A stretch of 64,000 nucleotides of DNA, taken from contig CALRQC020000024.1 of the NCBI GenBank assembly GCA_943370215.1, forward strand, positions 1 to 64,000. Direction: 5' to 3'. Shown here piece after piece: positions 32,579-41,347 of the stretch (positions are counted from its first letter, which is position 1; each line of letters starts with the position of its first letter). This DNA is from Niveispirillum sp943370215. GTDB lineage: Bacteria > Pseudomonadota > Alphaproteobacteria > Azospirillales > Azospirillaceae. The notes beneath the pieces were generated by a model. That model worked only from the letters and a program-made list of their open reading frames with translations. It ran no database searches and was not told the origin of the DNA. The position numbers and the translations under genes were made by a program.

Positions 32579-33575
32579 GGCTACCCCCCGGAAAGCGCAG
32601 CACGATCCGCGTGCCGCTGTCCTGGGTGTCGACTGACAGGTCACCCCCATGGCGGCGGATCAGCAGGGCCGCCAGATAAAGCCCAAGGCCCAGACCGCCC
32701 ACCCCCGCTGTCAGCGGATTACCGGCGCGCAGAAAGGGTTTGCCGATGGCGGCGTGCAAGGCCTCCGGCATCCCCGGCCCGTCATCGGCCACCACCAGCC
32801 GCACCCCGCCATCTGCCAGCGCGTCGGCCGACAGACGCACCCGTGTCTGCGGCGGCGTATGGGCGATGGCGTTATCCAGCAGGGCAAACAGGATTTGCTG
32901 CAGGGCGATGGCGTCTGCCGTGATCATCAGATTGTCAGGCACCGCCACCGCCACATCGGTGCGGCATTGCTGGGCCCGCACCCGCGCGTTGCCGGCAGCC
33001 CGCAGCACCTCCGCCCGCAGGTCCAGCCGTTCCAGGCGCAGCGGGCGCCCCACCTCCGCCTCGGCGCAGGCGACGATGGCCTCCACCAACTCCAGCAGGT
33101 TACGGCCGGCGCTGGCAATCTCCCCGGCATAATCGCGCACCCGCTCCACTGAGTTGGCGATATCCGGCTGGCCCAGCATCTCCGAAAAGCCAATCACTGC
33201 ATTCAAAGGTGTGCGTAACTCATGGCTGACGCTGGATAGGAACTGGGTTTTCGCCCGCTCCAGCGCCTGACTTTCCATTTGCGCCTGCCGCAGGGCCTCT
33301 GCCCCGGCCTCTCGGGCGGCCAGGGCGGCGTGGGTGCGCTCGGCAAAGCTGGTCATCAGCCCCCGCACCACCAGATAAAGGATGATGGTGATGCTGCCGA
33401 CATACAGCAGCCCCTTGGCCGTCTGGAACAGGGACAGCGTATCAGGATCGGAGAAAAGAACCTCCGCCACCCGGTCGGAAAAGACGATCCAGGCAATGGA
33501 GGGCAGCAGAAAGACCAGCGCCACACGCCGCGCCGTGCGCGCCGGTGCCGCATCCAGCCATTTTTCCCGATCCAC
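32559..33575 (-). CDS. membrane sensor histidine kinase
   Basis: The 338-residue protein has two membrane helices near the N-terminus (ARRVALVFLLPSIAWIVFSD and LLYVGSITIILYLVVRGLM), a short coiled segment, a HisKA domain with the phosphorylated histidine in FLSSVSHELRTPLNAVIGFS, and a HATPase domain with LLDNAIAHT, VVADDGPGMPE and GGLGLGLYLAALLIRRHGG. It has almost no sensor region; helix 1 matches the WI-FSD-type membrane domain seen in many bacterial sensors. A GTG start at 33575 is the best choice, without a strong ribosome site. No response regulator is adjacent. Confidence 0.9.
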   Translation of the reverse strand: MDREKWLDAAPARTARRVALVFLLPSIAWIVFSDRVAEVLFSDPDTLSLFQTAKGLLYVGSITIILYLVVRGLMTSFAERTHAALAAREAGAEALRQAQMESQALERAKTQFLSSVSHELRTPLNAVIGFSEMLGQPDIANSVERVRDYAGEIASAGRNLLELVEAIVACAEAEVGRPLRLERLDLRAEVLRAAGNARVRAQQCRTDVAVAVPDNLMITADAIALQQILFALLDNAIAHTPPQTRVRLSADALADGGVRLVVADDGPGMPEALHAAIGKPFLRAGNPLTAGVGGLGLGLYLAALLIRRHGGDLSVDTQDSGTRIVLRFPGGSLTPAYR

Positions 33576-33698
33576 CGACGCCCCCGCCTTCTGTGGAGAA
33601 CAATGGACACCCCGCAACCAAGGGTGACAGTAACCCGAACCGGTAGCAGGCGTCACCCGTTGCGTGACCGGCCCCCGCACCGCTACTCTGCCGCCATC

Positions 33699-36600
33699 AT
33701 GCCGACAGATATCCAGACCATCGACCGCCCCACCGACCCCAATGTCCTGCAGCGCCGGGCATCCGACCCGGAAAGCTCCGTCTGGGTGGGGGCCTCGGCG
33801 GGCACGGGCAAAACCAAGGTGCTGACCGACCGGGTGCTGCGGTTGATGCTGGCCGGCACGGAACCGTCGCGCATCCTCTGCCTGACCTTCACCAAGGCGG
33901 CGGCGGCGGAAATGGCCAACCGCATCGCCGACCGCCTGTCCGTCTGGGCGGTGGCGGAGGATGCCAAGCTCCAGGAATATCTGACGGCCCTGACCGGTCA
34001 TGCGCCATCCGGCGCCGATGTCACCGCCGCCCGCCGCCTGTTCGCCCGCGTGCTGGATGCACCGGGCGGCATGAAAATCCAGACCATCCACGCCTTCTGC
34101 CAGTCGCTGCTGCGCCGCTTCCCCCTGGAAGCGGGCCTCGCCCCGAATTTTGAGGTGATGGACGACCGCACCGCGGATGAGCTGCTGGAGGAGGCCAAGC
34201 AATCCGTGCTGCTGGCCGGACGGTATGACCCCGACAGCCCCCTGTCCCAGGCTGTGGCCCTGCTGGCCGGCACGGTGTCGGAGGATGATTTCAACCAGTT
34301 GCTGGCCGACCTGACGGCCGAGCGCGGGCGGCTGCGGCGCATTCTGGATGCAAATGGCGGGCTGGAAGGTGCCATCGCCGCCCTGCGCCAGCATCTGCGG
34401 CTGGCCGAAGGCGACAGCGAGGCGGCCTTGCTGGCACGGGCCTGCGCGGATGGCGGCTTTGACATGATCGGCCTGCGCCGCTGCTGCGCCCATCTGGCCG
34501 GCGGCAGCAAGACGGATATTGAACGTGGCATCGGTTTGCAGATGTGGCTGGACAGCGATGCCGCCAGCCGCCTGCGCAACTGGCGCGGCTACCTTCCCCT
34601 GCTGCTGACGGCGGATGGGGAGGTGCGCAAGACCCTGATGACCAAGAAGCTGGTCGACAGCGACCCGATGGCACTGGACATATTGCAGCGGGAAGCCGCC
34701 CGCCTGATCGCCGTGCTGGAGGAACAAAAACGCCTGCTGGTGGGCACCTATACCGCCGCCTTGCTGCGGCTGGGCGAAGCGATGCTGGGCACTTATCAGC
34801 GGCTGAAGGATGCCCGTGCCCTGTTGGATTTCGACGATCTGATCCTGGCCGCCTCCAACCTTTTGACCGGCCAGGGGGTGCTGGCCGGGCGGCCCGATGC
34901 CTGCGCCTGGGTGCTGTACAAGCTGGATGGCGGGCTGGACCATGTGCTGATCGATGAGGCGCAGGACACCAACCCCGAACAATGGGCCGTGGTGAAAAGC
35001 ATCGCGGAGGAGTTTTTCAGCGGGCTGAACGCGGCGGATGGCAAGATCCGCACCCTGTTCGTGGTGGGTGACGACAAACAATCCATCTTCAGCTTCCAGC
35101 GCGCCGATCCGGCGGAATTCGCCCGGATGCGCCAGCATTTCGGGCAAAAGGTGGCAGCCGCCGCCCAAAACTGGCAGGTGGTGGACCTGCAAACCTCCTT
35201 CCGCTCCGTCGCGGCCGTGCTGCGTGCGGTGGATCAGGTGTTCGCCGCCGGGCTGGCCCGTGACGGGGTGGCCAGCGACGGGGTGGATGTGCGCCACATC
35301 CCCTTCCGGCGCGGCATGGCCGGCAAGGTGGAAATCTGGCCGCTGGTGCGCCCGGCCGACGCCGCCGAACCCACGCCCTGGGCCCCGCCGACATCCACCG
35401 AACAGGCTGACAAGCCGGTGGCCCGGCTGGCCGCCGTGATGGCCGACCAGATATCCGTCTGGCTGCGCCAGGGGGAGATGCTGGAACCCAAGGGCCGCCC
35501 GGTGCGGCCGGGCGATATCATGGTGCTGGTCCGCCGCCGCAACCAGTTTGTGCAGCATCTGGTCCGCGCGCTGAAGGATCGTGACGTGCCTGTGGCCGGC
35601 ATCGACCGTATGGTGCTGACCGAACAATTGTCGGTGATGGACCTGCTGGCGCTGGGCCGGTTCCTGATTCTGCCGGAAGATGATCTGACGCTGGCCACCC
35701 TGCTGAAATCCCCGCTGATCGGGCTTTCGGAGGATCAGCTTTTCCAGGTGGCCTATGATCGCCCCGGCAGCCTGTGGATGGCACTGACCACCAAGGCCAA
35801 GAGTGATGCGGCCCTGGCGCCCGCCCATGATTATCTGCGCGCCTTGCTGGCCGATACCGATTACCGCGCACCCTATGAGCTGTTTGCCGGCCTGCTGACA
35901 CGGCCCTGCCCCGCCGACCCCAAACCCGGTGAAGGGTCCGGCCGCCGCGCCATATTGGCCCGGCTGGGGTCGGAGGCGATGGACCCGCTGGATGAGTTCC
36001 TGACCGCCTGCCTGACCTTTGAGCGCGATCACGTCGCCTCCCTGCAAGGCTTCATCCATTGGCTGGAGGCGTCACAGGCGGAGGTGAAGCGCGAGCTGGA
36101 TACCGGCGGGGGTGAGGGCGAAGGGCTGGTGCGGATCATGACCGTGCATGGTTCCAAGGGCTTGCAGGCCCCCATCGTCTTCCTGCCCGACACGATGGGC
36201 GAACCGGATATGAGCCCGCGCATCCTGTGGCCGGAGCCGGAGGCAAAAGGGCCGGATGTGCCGCTATACGCCCCGCGCCGGGGCATGGAACATGATGGGG
36301 CCAAGGAGGTGCGCGCCGCCGCCGACCGAAGGCGCGACCAGGAATATCGCCGCCTGCTCTATGTGGCGCTGACGCGGGCGGAAGACCGGCTGATCGTCTG
36401 CGGCTGGGAACAGGCGGCCAAGTCCGGCGGGCCCGGAAGCTGGTACCGGCTGGTGGAACAGGCGCTGGGCGGCATGGCCAAGGGCGTGCCGTTTGACTTC
36501 ACCGCCATTTCACCGGCCGGCTGGGCCGGTGAGGGGCTGGCTTTGCATGATGTGCAGACCGAACCGGTGAAGGCCCCGCCCCCGCTGGCCCCCAGCACCG

Positions 36601-37232
36601 GACCCGCAAACAGTTTGCCCCTCTGGGCCCGCGTGCCGGCCCCGAAAGACCCCACCCCCTCCAAACCGCTGATGCCCTCCCAGCCGGAAGGGCCGGAACC
36701 GGCCGTGCGCTCCCCCTTGGGTGCTGACGATGGCAAGCGCTACAAGCGCGGCACGCTGATGCATAAGCTGTTGCAGGTGCTGCCCGATACCGACCCCGCC
36801 CATTGGCGGGACAGTGCCACCGCTTGGCTGGCGCGGCCGGCGCATGAATTGGCGGCGGCAGAGCAGCGGGAAATCGCCGACGAAGCCATTGCCGTGCTGA
36901 CCGATCCCCGCTTCGCGCCCCTGTTCGGGCCGGACAGCCGGGGCGAGGTGCCGGTGGTGGGGCTGGTGGGCGACTGGGCCATCTCCGGCCAGATCGACCG
37001 GCTGCTGGTGACGGACGCGGAGGTCTGGATCGTCGATTACAAGACCAACCGGCCCCCGCCCAAACAGGCCGAGGATGTGCCGGTGATCTATCTGCAGCAG
37101 ATGTCGGCCTATCGGGATGCCATGCGCCAGCTCTATCCCGGCCGCGCGGTGCGTTCCCTGCTGCTCTGGACCGATGGGCCCTACACGATGGAACTGCCGG
37201 ACGGGTTGCTGGACACGCACCGGCCGGGGTGA
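33699..37232 (+). CDS. addA: double-strand break repair helicase-nuclease AddA
   Basis: This large subunit of the AddAB helicase-nuclease processes broken DNA ends for recombination. The 1177-residue protein has Walker A GASAGTGKTKVLTDR (residues 31-45), LTFTKAAAAEMANRI, IQTIHAFCQSLLRRFPLEA, Walker B VLIDEAQDTNPEQW, IMTVHGSKGLQAPIVFLPDT, LLYVALTRAEDRLIVCG, and the C-terminal RecB-type nuclease motif VWIVDYKTNRPPP. The partner addB, normally directly upstream, is not in this window. ATG 33699 was chosen because the helicase family starts here. Confidence 0.95.
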   Translation: MPTDIQTIDRPTDPNVLQRRASDPESSVWVGASAGTGKTKVLTDRVLRLMLAGTEPSRILCLTFTKAAAAEMANRIADRLSVWAVAEDAKLQEYLTALTGHAPSGADVTAARRLFARVLDAPGGMKIQTIHAFCQSLLRRFPLEAGLAPNFEVMDDRTADELLEEAKQSVLLAGRYDPDSPLSQAVALLAGTVSEDDFNQLLADLTAERGRLRRILDANGGLEGAIAALRQHLRLAEGDSEAALLARACADGGFDMIGLRRCCAHLAGGSKTDIERGIGLQMWLDSDAASRLRNWRGYLPLLLTADGEVRKTLMTKKLVDSDPMALDILQREAARLIAVLEEQKRLLVGTYTAALLRLGEAMLGTYQRLKDARALLDFDDLILAASNLLTGQGVLAGRPDACAWVLYKLDGGLDHVLIDEAQDTNPEQWAVVKSIAEEFFSGLNAADGKIRTLFVVGDDKQSIFSFQRADPAEFARMRQHFGQKVAAAAQNWQVVDLQTSFRSVAAVLRAVDQVFAAGLARDGVASDGVDVRHIPFRRGMAGKVEIWPLVRPADAAEPTPWAPPTSTEQADKPVARLAAVMADQISVWLRQGEMLEPKGRPVRPGDIMVLVRRRNQFVQHLVRALKDRDVPVAGIDRMVLTEQLSVMDLLALGRFLILPEDDLTLATLLKSPLIGLSEDQLFQVAYDRPGSLWMALTTKAKSDAALAPAHDYLRALLADTDYRAPYELFAGLLTRPCPADPKPGEGSGRRAILARLGSEAMDPLDEFLTACLTFERDHVASLQGFIHWLEASQAEVKRELDTGGGEGEGLVRIMTVHGSKGLQAPIVFLPDTMGEPDMSPRILWPEPEAKGPDVPLYAPRRGMEHDGAKEVRAAADRRRDQEYRRLLYVALTRAEDRLIVCGWEQAAKSGGPGSWYRLVEQALGGMAKGVPFDFTAISPAGWAGEGLALHDVQTEPVKAPPPLAPSTGPANSLPLWARVPAPKDPTPSKPLMPSQPEGPEPAVRSPLGADDGKRYKRGTLMHKLLQVLPDTDPAHWRDSATAWLARPAHELAAAEQREIADEAIAVLTDPRFAPLFGPDSRGEVPVVGLVGDWAISGQIDRLLVTDAEVWIVDYKTNRPPPKQAEDVPVIYLQQMSAYRDAMRQLYPGRAVRSLLLWTDGPYTMELPDGLLDTHRPG

Positions 37233-37297
37233 CGCTACGGTTCATGTGCCATGGCGCTTGGGATCAAGGTGTCTCCCGACGCCTTCCCTTCGTACAA

Positions 37298-37370
37298 CCG
37301 TCATTCCCGCGCAGGCGGGAATCCATACGACAGCGCGGTTTTTGGATTCCCGCCTGCGCGGGAATGACGG
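37298..37370. repeat. 73-base inverted repeat with dRS3-like cores (copy 1)
   Basis: Two perfectly complementary 28-base arms, CCGTCATTCCCGCGCAGG... and its reverse complement, are separated by a 17-base spacer. Each arm contains ATTCCC-N8-GGGAAT, the core pattern known as dRS3 in Neisseria. It lies 65 bases after the addA stop and may form a strong cruciform or end both transcripts. Confidence 0.85.
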
Positions 37371-37466
37371 TTAAGAGGCTGGAAATGAAGAGGAAATTTA
37401 TCACCGGACTTCCGCGACCCCGATAATCTCAATGAGCACGGCGCTTGGTCCTGTCTCGTGCCCCTG

Positions 37467-38486
37467 CTACCGCCCCAACTGTTCCAGCAGCGCCTTGTGG
37501 AAATCGTCCGGCGCTTCCACCTGCGGGGAATGGCCGAAGGCGGGGAACTCCACCAGCGTGCTGTTGGGAATCGCCCTGGCGGCACGGCGGCCCAGTTCCG
37601 CGTAATTGCCCAGCCGCGCGCGGGTTTCCTCATCCGCGCGGTTGGCACCGGGGGCGGTGCGGTCCTTGGCGCCGATGAACAGCACCGTCGGCGGACGCAG
37701 CCGCACCAGCTCATGCACCACCGGCTGGGTGAAGATCATCTCCGACGTCTGCGCCTGGTTCCAGGCCACCTGCTGCCGGCCCGGCCCATTATAAAGCCCC
37801 GCCGCCATCTGTACCCAGCGGTCATAATCCGGCTTCCAGTTGCCATTATAATAGAAGCGCAACTGATAGGCCTTGATGGTGTCGGCGCTGGTTTTCAGCT
37901 CATTTTCATAGAGGCTGTCGATACTGGCATAGGGTACCCCCTCGAACTGCCAGTCCTCCAGCCCGATCGGGTTGACCAGCAGCAACTTTTCCACGCCGTC
38001 AGGAAAGGTCAGGGCATAGCGGATGGCCAGCATCCCGCCCATGGAATGGCCCATGATGATGGGCTTGGTCACCCCCAGGGAGCGCAGCAGGTCACGCGTG
38101 TTGGTCGCCAGTTGCGCCAGAGAGAACTGATAGCGCACCGGCTTGGAAGAGGTACAGAACCCCACCTGATCGGGGGCAATGACGCGGTAACCGGCCCCGG
38201 CCAGCACGCCGATGGTGGCTTCCCAGGTGGCGGCGCAGAAATTCTTGCCATGCAGCAGCACCACCACCTTGCCATTGGCCGGGCCGGTGGGGGCCACATC
38301 CATATAGCCCATGGACAGATCCTGCCCCTGGCTGGCGAAAGTATAGTGCTTCAACGGGTAAGGATAATCGAACCCTTCCAACTGCACGCCATAGACCGGG
38401 GCTGCGGACGATTGGCCCAGCGCCGCCGGGGCGGCAAGGCCGGTCAGCAGGGCGGCGGTGAGGACGGGAATGGTCAGGCGGCGCAT
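37467..38486 (-). CDS. exported alpha/beta hydrolase
   Basis: The 339-residue protein has a signal peptide (MRRLTIPVLTAALLTGLAAP, cut near ALG) and an alpha/beta hydrolase fold: VVVLLHGKNFCAATWE (oxyanion loop), YRVIAPDQVGFCTSSKP, the nucleophile elbow IIMGHSMGGMLAIRYA, and the catalytic histidine in PAFGHSPQVEAP. The acid is probably the aspartate in VLFIGAKDRTAPG. The substrate is unknown. Many relatives are annotated as exported hydrolases of small esters. It is flanked by the two dispersed inverted repeats. Confidence 0.88.
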   Translation of the reverse strand: MRRLTIPVLTAALLTGLAAPAALGQSSAAPVYGVQLEGFDYPYPLKHYTFASQGQDLSMGYMDVAPTGPANGKVVVLLHGKNFCAATWEATIGVLAGAGYRVIAPDQVGFCTSSKPVRYQFSLAQLATNTRDLLRSLGVTKPIIMGHSMGGMLAIRYALTFPDGVEKLLLVNPIGLEDWQFEGVPYASIDSLYENELKTSADTIKAYQLRFYYNGNWKPDYDRWVQMAAGLYNGPGRQQVAWNQAQTSEMIFTQPVVHELVRLRPPTVLFIGAKDRTAPGANRADEETRARLGNYAELGRRAARAIPNSTLVEFPAFGHSPQVEAPDDFHKALLEQLGR

Positions 38487-38504
38487 CTCTTCTCCCCGAT
38501 GGGA

Positions 38505-38774
38505 TCAGGCCAGCAAATCATGGTGGGTCGGGTGCCGGCGCATCCAGGCGAAGGCATAGCCGCAGATGGGGCGTATCTTCGCCCCTTCAAGCCGGGCGGC
38601 TTCCATGATTTCTTCCATCAGCTTGCCGGCCGCCCCGGTGCCGCGCAGGGCGGGCGGGGCCTCCACATGCAGAATCTCGATCAGATCGGGGCCGCGCCGG
38701 TAATTGGCAAAGGCAATCTGCCCGTCAACGGCTAATTCAAACCGGGACGCATCGCGCTTGTCGGTGAAGCTCAT
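38505..38774 (-). CDS. GNAT-like N-acetyltransferase (YjdJ/PF14542 type)
   Basis: This 89-residue protein is a minimal GNAT: DASRFELAVDGQIAFANYRR, ILHVEAPPALRGTGAAGKLMEE (acetyl-CoA loop), AKIRPICGYAFAWMRRHPTH. ATG 38774 has AAGGAG 8 bases upstream; a longer reading would begin inside the inverted repeat. It lies 18 bases before the hydrolase start and probably shares its transcript. Confidence 0.88.
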   Translation of the reverse strand: MSFTDKRDASRFELAVDGQIAFANYRRGPDLIEILHVEAPPALRGTGAAGKLMEEIMEAARLEGAKIRPICGYAFAWMRRHPTHHDLLA

Positions 38775-38844
38775 GGGGTTTCTCCTTGTCACTTGGTGCC
38801 TGTCAGAGAGCTCATGATGTTTTCTGAGCCCTGTCAGTCCACCA

Positions 38845-38917
38845 CCGTCATTCCCGCGAAGGCGGGAATCCAAAATCCGTGCTGTCGTCTGGATTCCCGC
38901 CTTCGCGGGAATGACGG
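38845..38917. repeat. 73-base inverted repeat with dRS3-like cores (copy 2)
   Basis: Two 28-base perfectly complementary arms with a 17-base spacer have the same plan as the copy at 37298. The arms differ from that copy by one base (GCGAAGGC instead of GCGCAGGC), and the change is matched in the opposite arm. The spacers differ in sequence. It lies upstream of the GNAT gene. Confidence 0.85.
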
Positions 38918-38969
38918 CTAAATGGCTGAAAAGGCAGAAAAATGATTAGATCCTCCGCAACGTCAGCCC

Positions 38970-39428
38970 CTAAACCGCCCCCAACACACCCAACGTCAGC
39001 ACCATCACCACACTATAACGCGCCAGCTTTCCCAAAGTGACCAGCATCACAAACAGGGGAAAACGCACGCCCAGGCTGCCGGCCGCGACCGTCAGCGGAT
39101 CGCCGATGATGGGCGCCCAGGAAAACAGCAGCGTCCAGGCACCATAGCGTTGGAACAGCGCCTCCCCCCGCGCCAATTGGACGGCCGTGACGGGAAACCA
39201 GCGCCGCCCGACCAGATGGCGCATCCCCCGGCCCAGCCAGAAATTCACCACCGAGCCCAGCACATTGCCCAGCGTCGCCACTGCCAGCAGCAGCCAGGGC
39301 GGGTGTGCCCCCTGCACCGCCAGGGCGACCAGCGCCGCCTCTGACCCGCCGGGCAGCAGGGTGGCGGCGGTAAAGCAGAGGCCGAACAGGCCGATCAGGG
39401 CAGGATCAACCAAGATTTCCAACATCAA
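38970..39428 (-). CDS. YqaA/DedA-like small membrane protein
   Basis: The 152-residue inner-membrane protein has about four helices: ALIGLFGLCFTAATLLPGGSEAAL, LLLAVATLGNVLGSVVNFWLGRGM, the loop ARGEALFQRYGAWTLLFSWAPIIGDPLTVAAG (the family hallmark) and a C-terminal helix FVMLVTLGKLARYSVVMVL. Members are distant DedA relatives, thought to be lipid scramblases or membrane homeostasis factors. It is divergent from the thioredoxin-like gene. Confidence 0.88.
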   Translation of the reverse strand: MMLEILVDPALIGLFGLCFTAATLLPGGSEAALVALAVQGAHPPWLLLAVATLGNVLGSVVNFWLGRGMRHLVGRRWFPVTAVQLARGEALFQRYGAWTLLFSWAPIIGDPLTVAAGSLGVRFPLFVMLVTLGKLARYSVVMVLTLGVLGAV

Positions 39429-39518
39429 AGCCGGTTTGCCCCCTTCACGGCGGGCGCGGGCAGGCTACACTGGCGGCCGGCCGGAAGCCCGTTCAATTCC
39501 ATTCCCAAGGACCGATCC

Positions 39519-40061
39519 ATGCGCAAAACCGCTCTTCATGCCTTCGCCCTGGCCGGCCTGCTGGCCCTGCCCGTGCTGGGTGCCGGCACGGCCGCCGCCC
39601 AGGTGGCCGCCCCCAGCGTTTCCGTCACCGATATCAAGAATCTGCCGCAGCCGCTGCCGCTCCCCTATGACGAGGAAGCCAATGCCGATGCGGAGGTGGC
39701 CGCCGCCTTTGCCCGCGCCAAGGCCAATGGCAAGCGGGTGATGCTGAATTTCGGCGGCGACTGGTGCCCGGATTGCCGCGTGCTGGCCGGCATCATGGAG
39801 CTGCCGGAGGTGAAAAGCTTCCTGGCCGACCATTATGAGCTGGTGAAGGTGGATGTGGGCCGCATGAACAAGAACCTGCAGATCCCGGCAAAGTACGGGG
39901 TGGAAAAGCTGCGCGGCGTGCCCACGGTGATGATCATCACCGCCGATGACAAGGTGCTGAACGCCACCAACAGTGCCGAACTGTCCAGCGCCCGGTCCAT
40001 GACGCCGCAATCCATCGCCGACTGGCTGGCCAAATATGCCGCCCCGGTGAAAAAGGGCTGA
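39519..40061 (+). CDS. exported thioredoxin-like protein
   Basis: The 180-residue protein has a signal peptide (MRKTALHAFALAGLLALPVL, cut near AAA) and a thioredoxin fold: KRVMLNFGGDWCPDCRVLAG with the redox CPDC pair, ELVKVDVGRMNKNLQIPAKYG, and the cis-proline in RGVPTVMIIT. It is likely a periplasmic disulfide reductase or thiol chaperone. It lies 4 bases before the amidohydrolase gene. Confidence 0.88.
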   Translation: MRKTALHAFALAGLLALPVLGAGTAAAQVAAPSVSVTDIKNLPQPLPLPYDEEANADAEVAAAFARAKANGKRVMLNFGGDWCPDCRVLAGIMELPEVKSFLADHYELVKVDVGRMNKNLQIPAKYGVEKLRGVPTVMIITADDKVLNATNSAELSSARSMTPQSIADWLAKYAAPVKKG

Positions 40062-40065
40062 GGCG

Positions 40066-41310
40066 ATGGCCGTGGAATCGAAGCTGTTTGCCGGCGGGCT
40101 GGTCTTTGACGGGCTGACCGCGCCCCGGCCCGGTCTGGGCGTGCTGGTGGGCGATGGGCGCATCGCCGCCATCGCCCCGCTGGCGGAATTTGGCGGCTTT
40201 GCCGGCCCACGGGTGGACACCACGGGTGCCACCCTGATGCCGGGGCTGGTGGATGCCCATGTGCATCTGGGGCTGGAGGCGACGGGCGATGTCGTCACCA
40301 CCCTGCGCCAGCGCAGCGTCGGCGACATGGCCCTGCGCCTGCTGGAAAATGCCCAGGCCACGCTGGCCGGCGGCATCACCGCCATTCGCGATCTGGGCGG
40401 GGTGGAATGGCTGGAAGTCTCTGTCCGCGATGCCATCCGCCAGGGCCGCCACCAGGGGCCGACCATCCGCTGCGCCGGCAAGGTGCTGACCATCACCGGC
40501 GGCCATGGTTCCTGGATCGGGCTGGAATGCGACGGGCCGACCGACTATGTGCTCGGCGTGCGGCTGAATGTGAAGCACGGGGCCGACTGCATCAAGCTGA
40601 TGGCCACGGGCGGGGTGCTGACCGGCGGGGTGGACCCGCTGGCCCCGCATCCCAGCACCGAAGAGTTGGCCGCCGCCACCCGCACCGCCCATGATTTCGG
40701 CCTGAAGGTGACGGCCCATGCCCAGGGTGCCCGCGGCATTGCCCGCGCGCTGGAAGCTGGGGTGGACAGTATCGAACATGGGTTTGAACTGACCGATGCC
40801 ATCATCGCCACCATGCTGGAAAACGGCACCTATCTGGTGCCGACCCTGGCGGCGATGCAGGCCCTGCTGGCGCTGAAGGACCGGCTGCCCGCCTTTGCGC
40901 GGGACAAGGCGGAACGGTTCAGCGGGATGCATTTCGCCAGCTTCAAGCGCTTCGTGGCGGCCGGCGGCAAGGTGGCGCTGGGAACAGATGCCGGCACCCC
41001 CGGCAACCAGCATGGGGAGAATGCGCAGGAACTGGCCCATATGGTGGCCCTGGGCATGGACCCGCTGGCGGCCCTGGTGGCCGGTACCAGCAACGCCGCC
41101 GACCTGCTGAACCTGCCCGACCATGGCCGCCTGATCAGCGGGGCGGTGGCCGACCTGCTGCTGGTGCCGGGCGACCCGGTGGCGGATATCAGTGCGGCCG
41201 CCAACCCGGCCCGGCATCTGGGCATCTGGAAAGGCGGGGTGCCGGTGGCACGGCGGGGCAAGGCGGTGGCCGCCTTCGATCCGGCCCCGGCATCGGCGGC
41301 AGGGTTCTGA
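40066..41310 (+). CDS. amidohydrolase family protein (imidazolonepropionase-like)
   Basis: The 414-residue metal-dependent hydrolase has an N-terminal composite beta domain, then MPGLVDAHVHLGLE with the first metal ligands, a lysine/histidine region in CIKLMATGGVLTGG, VTAHAQGARGIARALEAGVDSIEHG, and the catalytic aspartate in VALGTDAGTPGNQHGENAQE. The C-terminal strand returns to the beta domain (LISGAVADLLLVPGDP). It is related to prolidase/Xaa-Pro-type and imidazolonepropionase-like members. No signal peptide is seen; the substrate is unknown. Confidence 0.88.
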   Translation: MAVESKLFAGGLVFDGLTAPRPGLGVLVGDGRIAAIAPLAEFGGFAGPRVDTTGATLMPGLVDAHVHLGLEATGDVVTTLRQRSVGDMALRLLENAQATLAGGITAIRDLGGVEWLEVSVRDAIRQGRHQGPTIRCAGKVLTITGGHGSWIGLECDGPTDYVLGVRLNVKHGADCIKLMATGGVLTGGVDPLAPHPSTEELAAATRTAHDFGLKVTAHAQGARGIARALEAGVDSIEHGFELTDAIIATMLENGTYLVPTLAAMQALLALKDRLPAFARDKAERFSGMHFASFKRFVAAGGKVALGTDAGTPGNQHGENAQELAHMVALGMDPLAALVAGTSNAADLLNLPDHGRLISGAVADLLLVPGDPVADISAAANPARHLGIWKGGVPVARRGKAVAAFDPAPASAAGF

Positions 41311-41314
41311 TCAT

Positions 41315-41344
41315 CGGGTGCGGGCGCGATGCCGCCCGCACCCG
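41315..41344. terminator. hairpin between convergent amidohydrolase and arsH
   Basis: A perfect 12-base-pair stem (CGGGTGCGGGCG / CGCCCGCACCCG) with a 6-base loop lies between two stop codons. No T run is present on either strand, so it may work with Rho or protect message ends. Confidence 0.55.
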
Positions 41345-41347
41345 GCA

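Noticed and set aside
32562..36059. Very long minus-strand frame extending the histidine kinase across addA
   Set aside because: It is the antisense shadow of addA; high GC leaves such frames open. Kinase homology begins only at about 33575.
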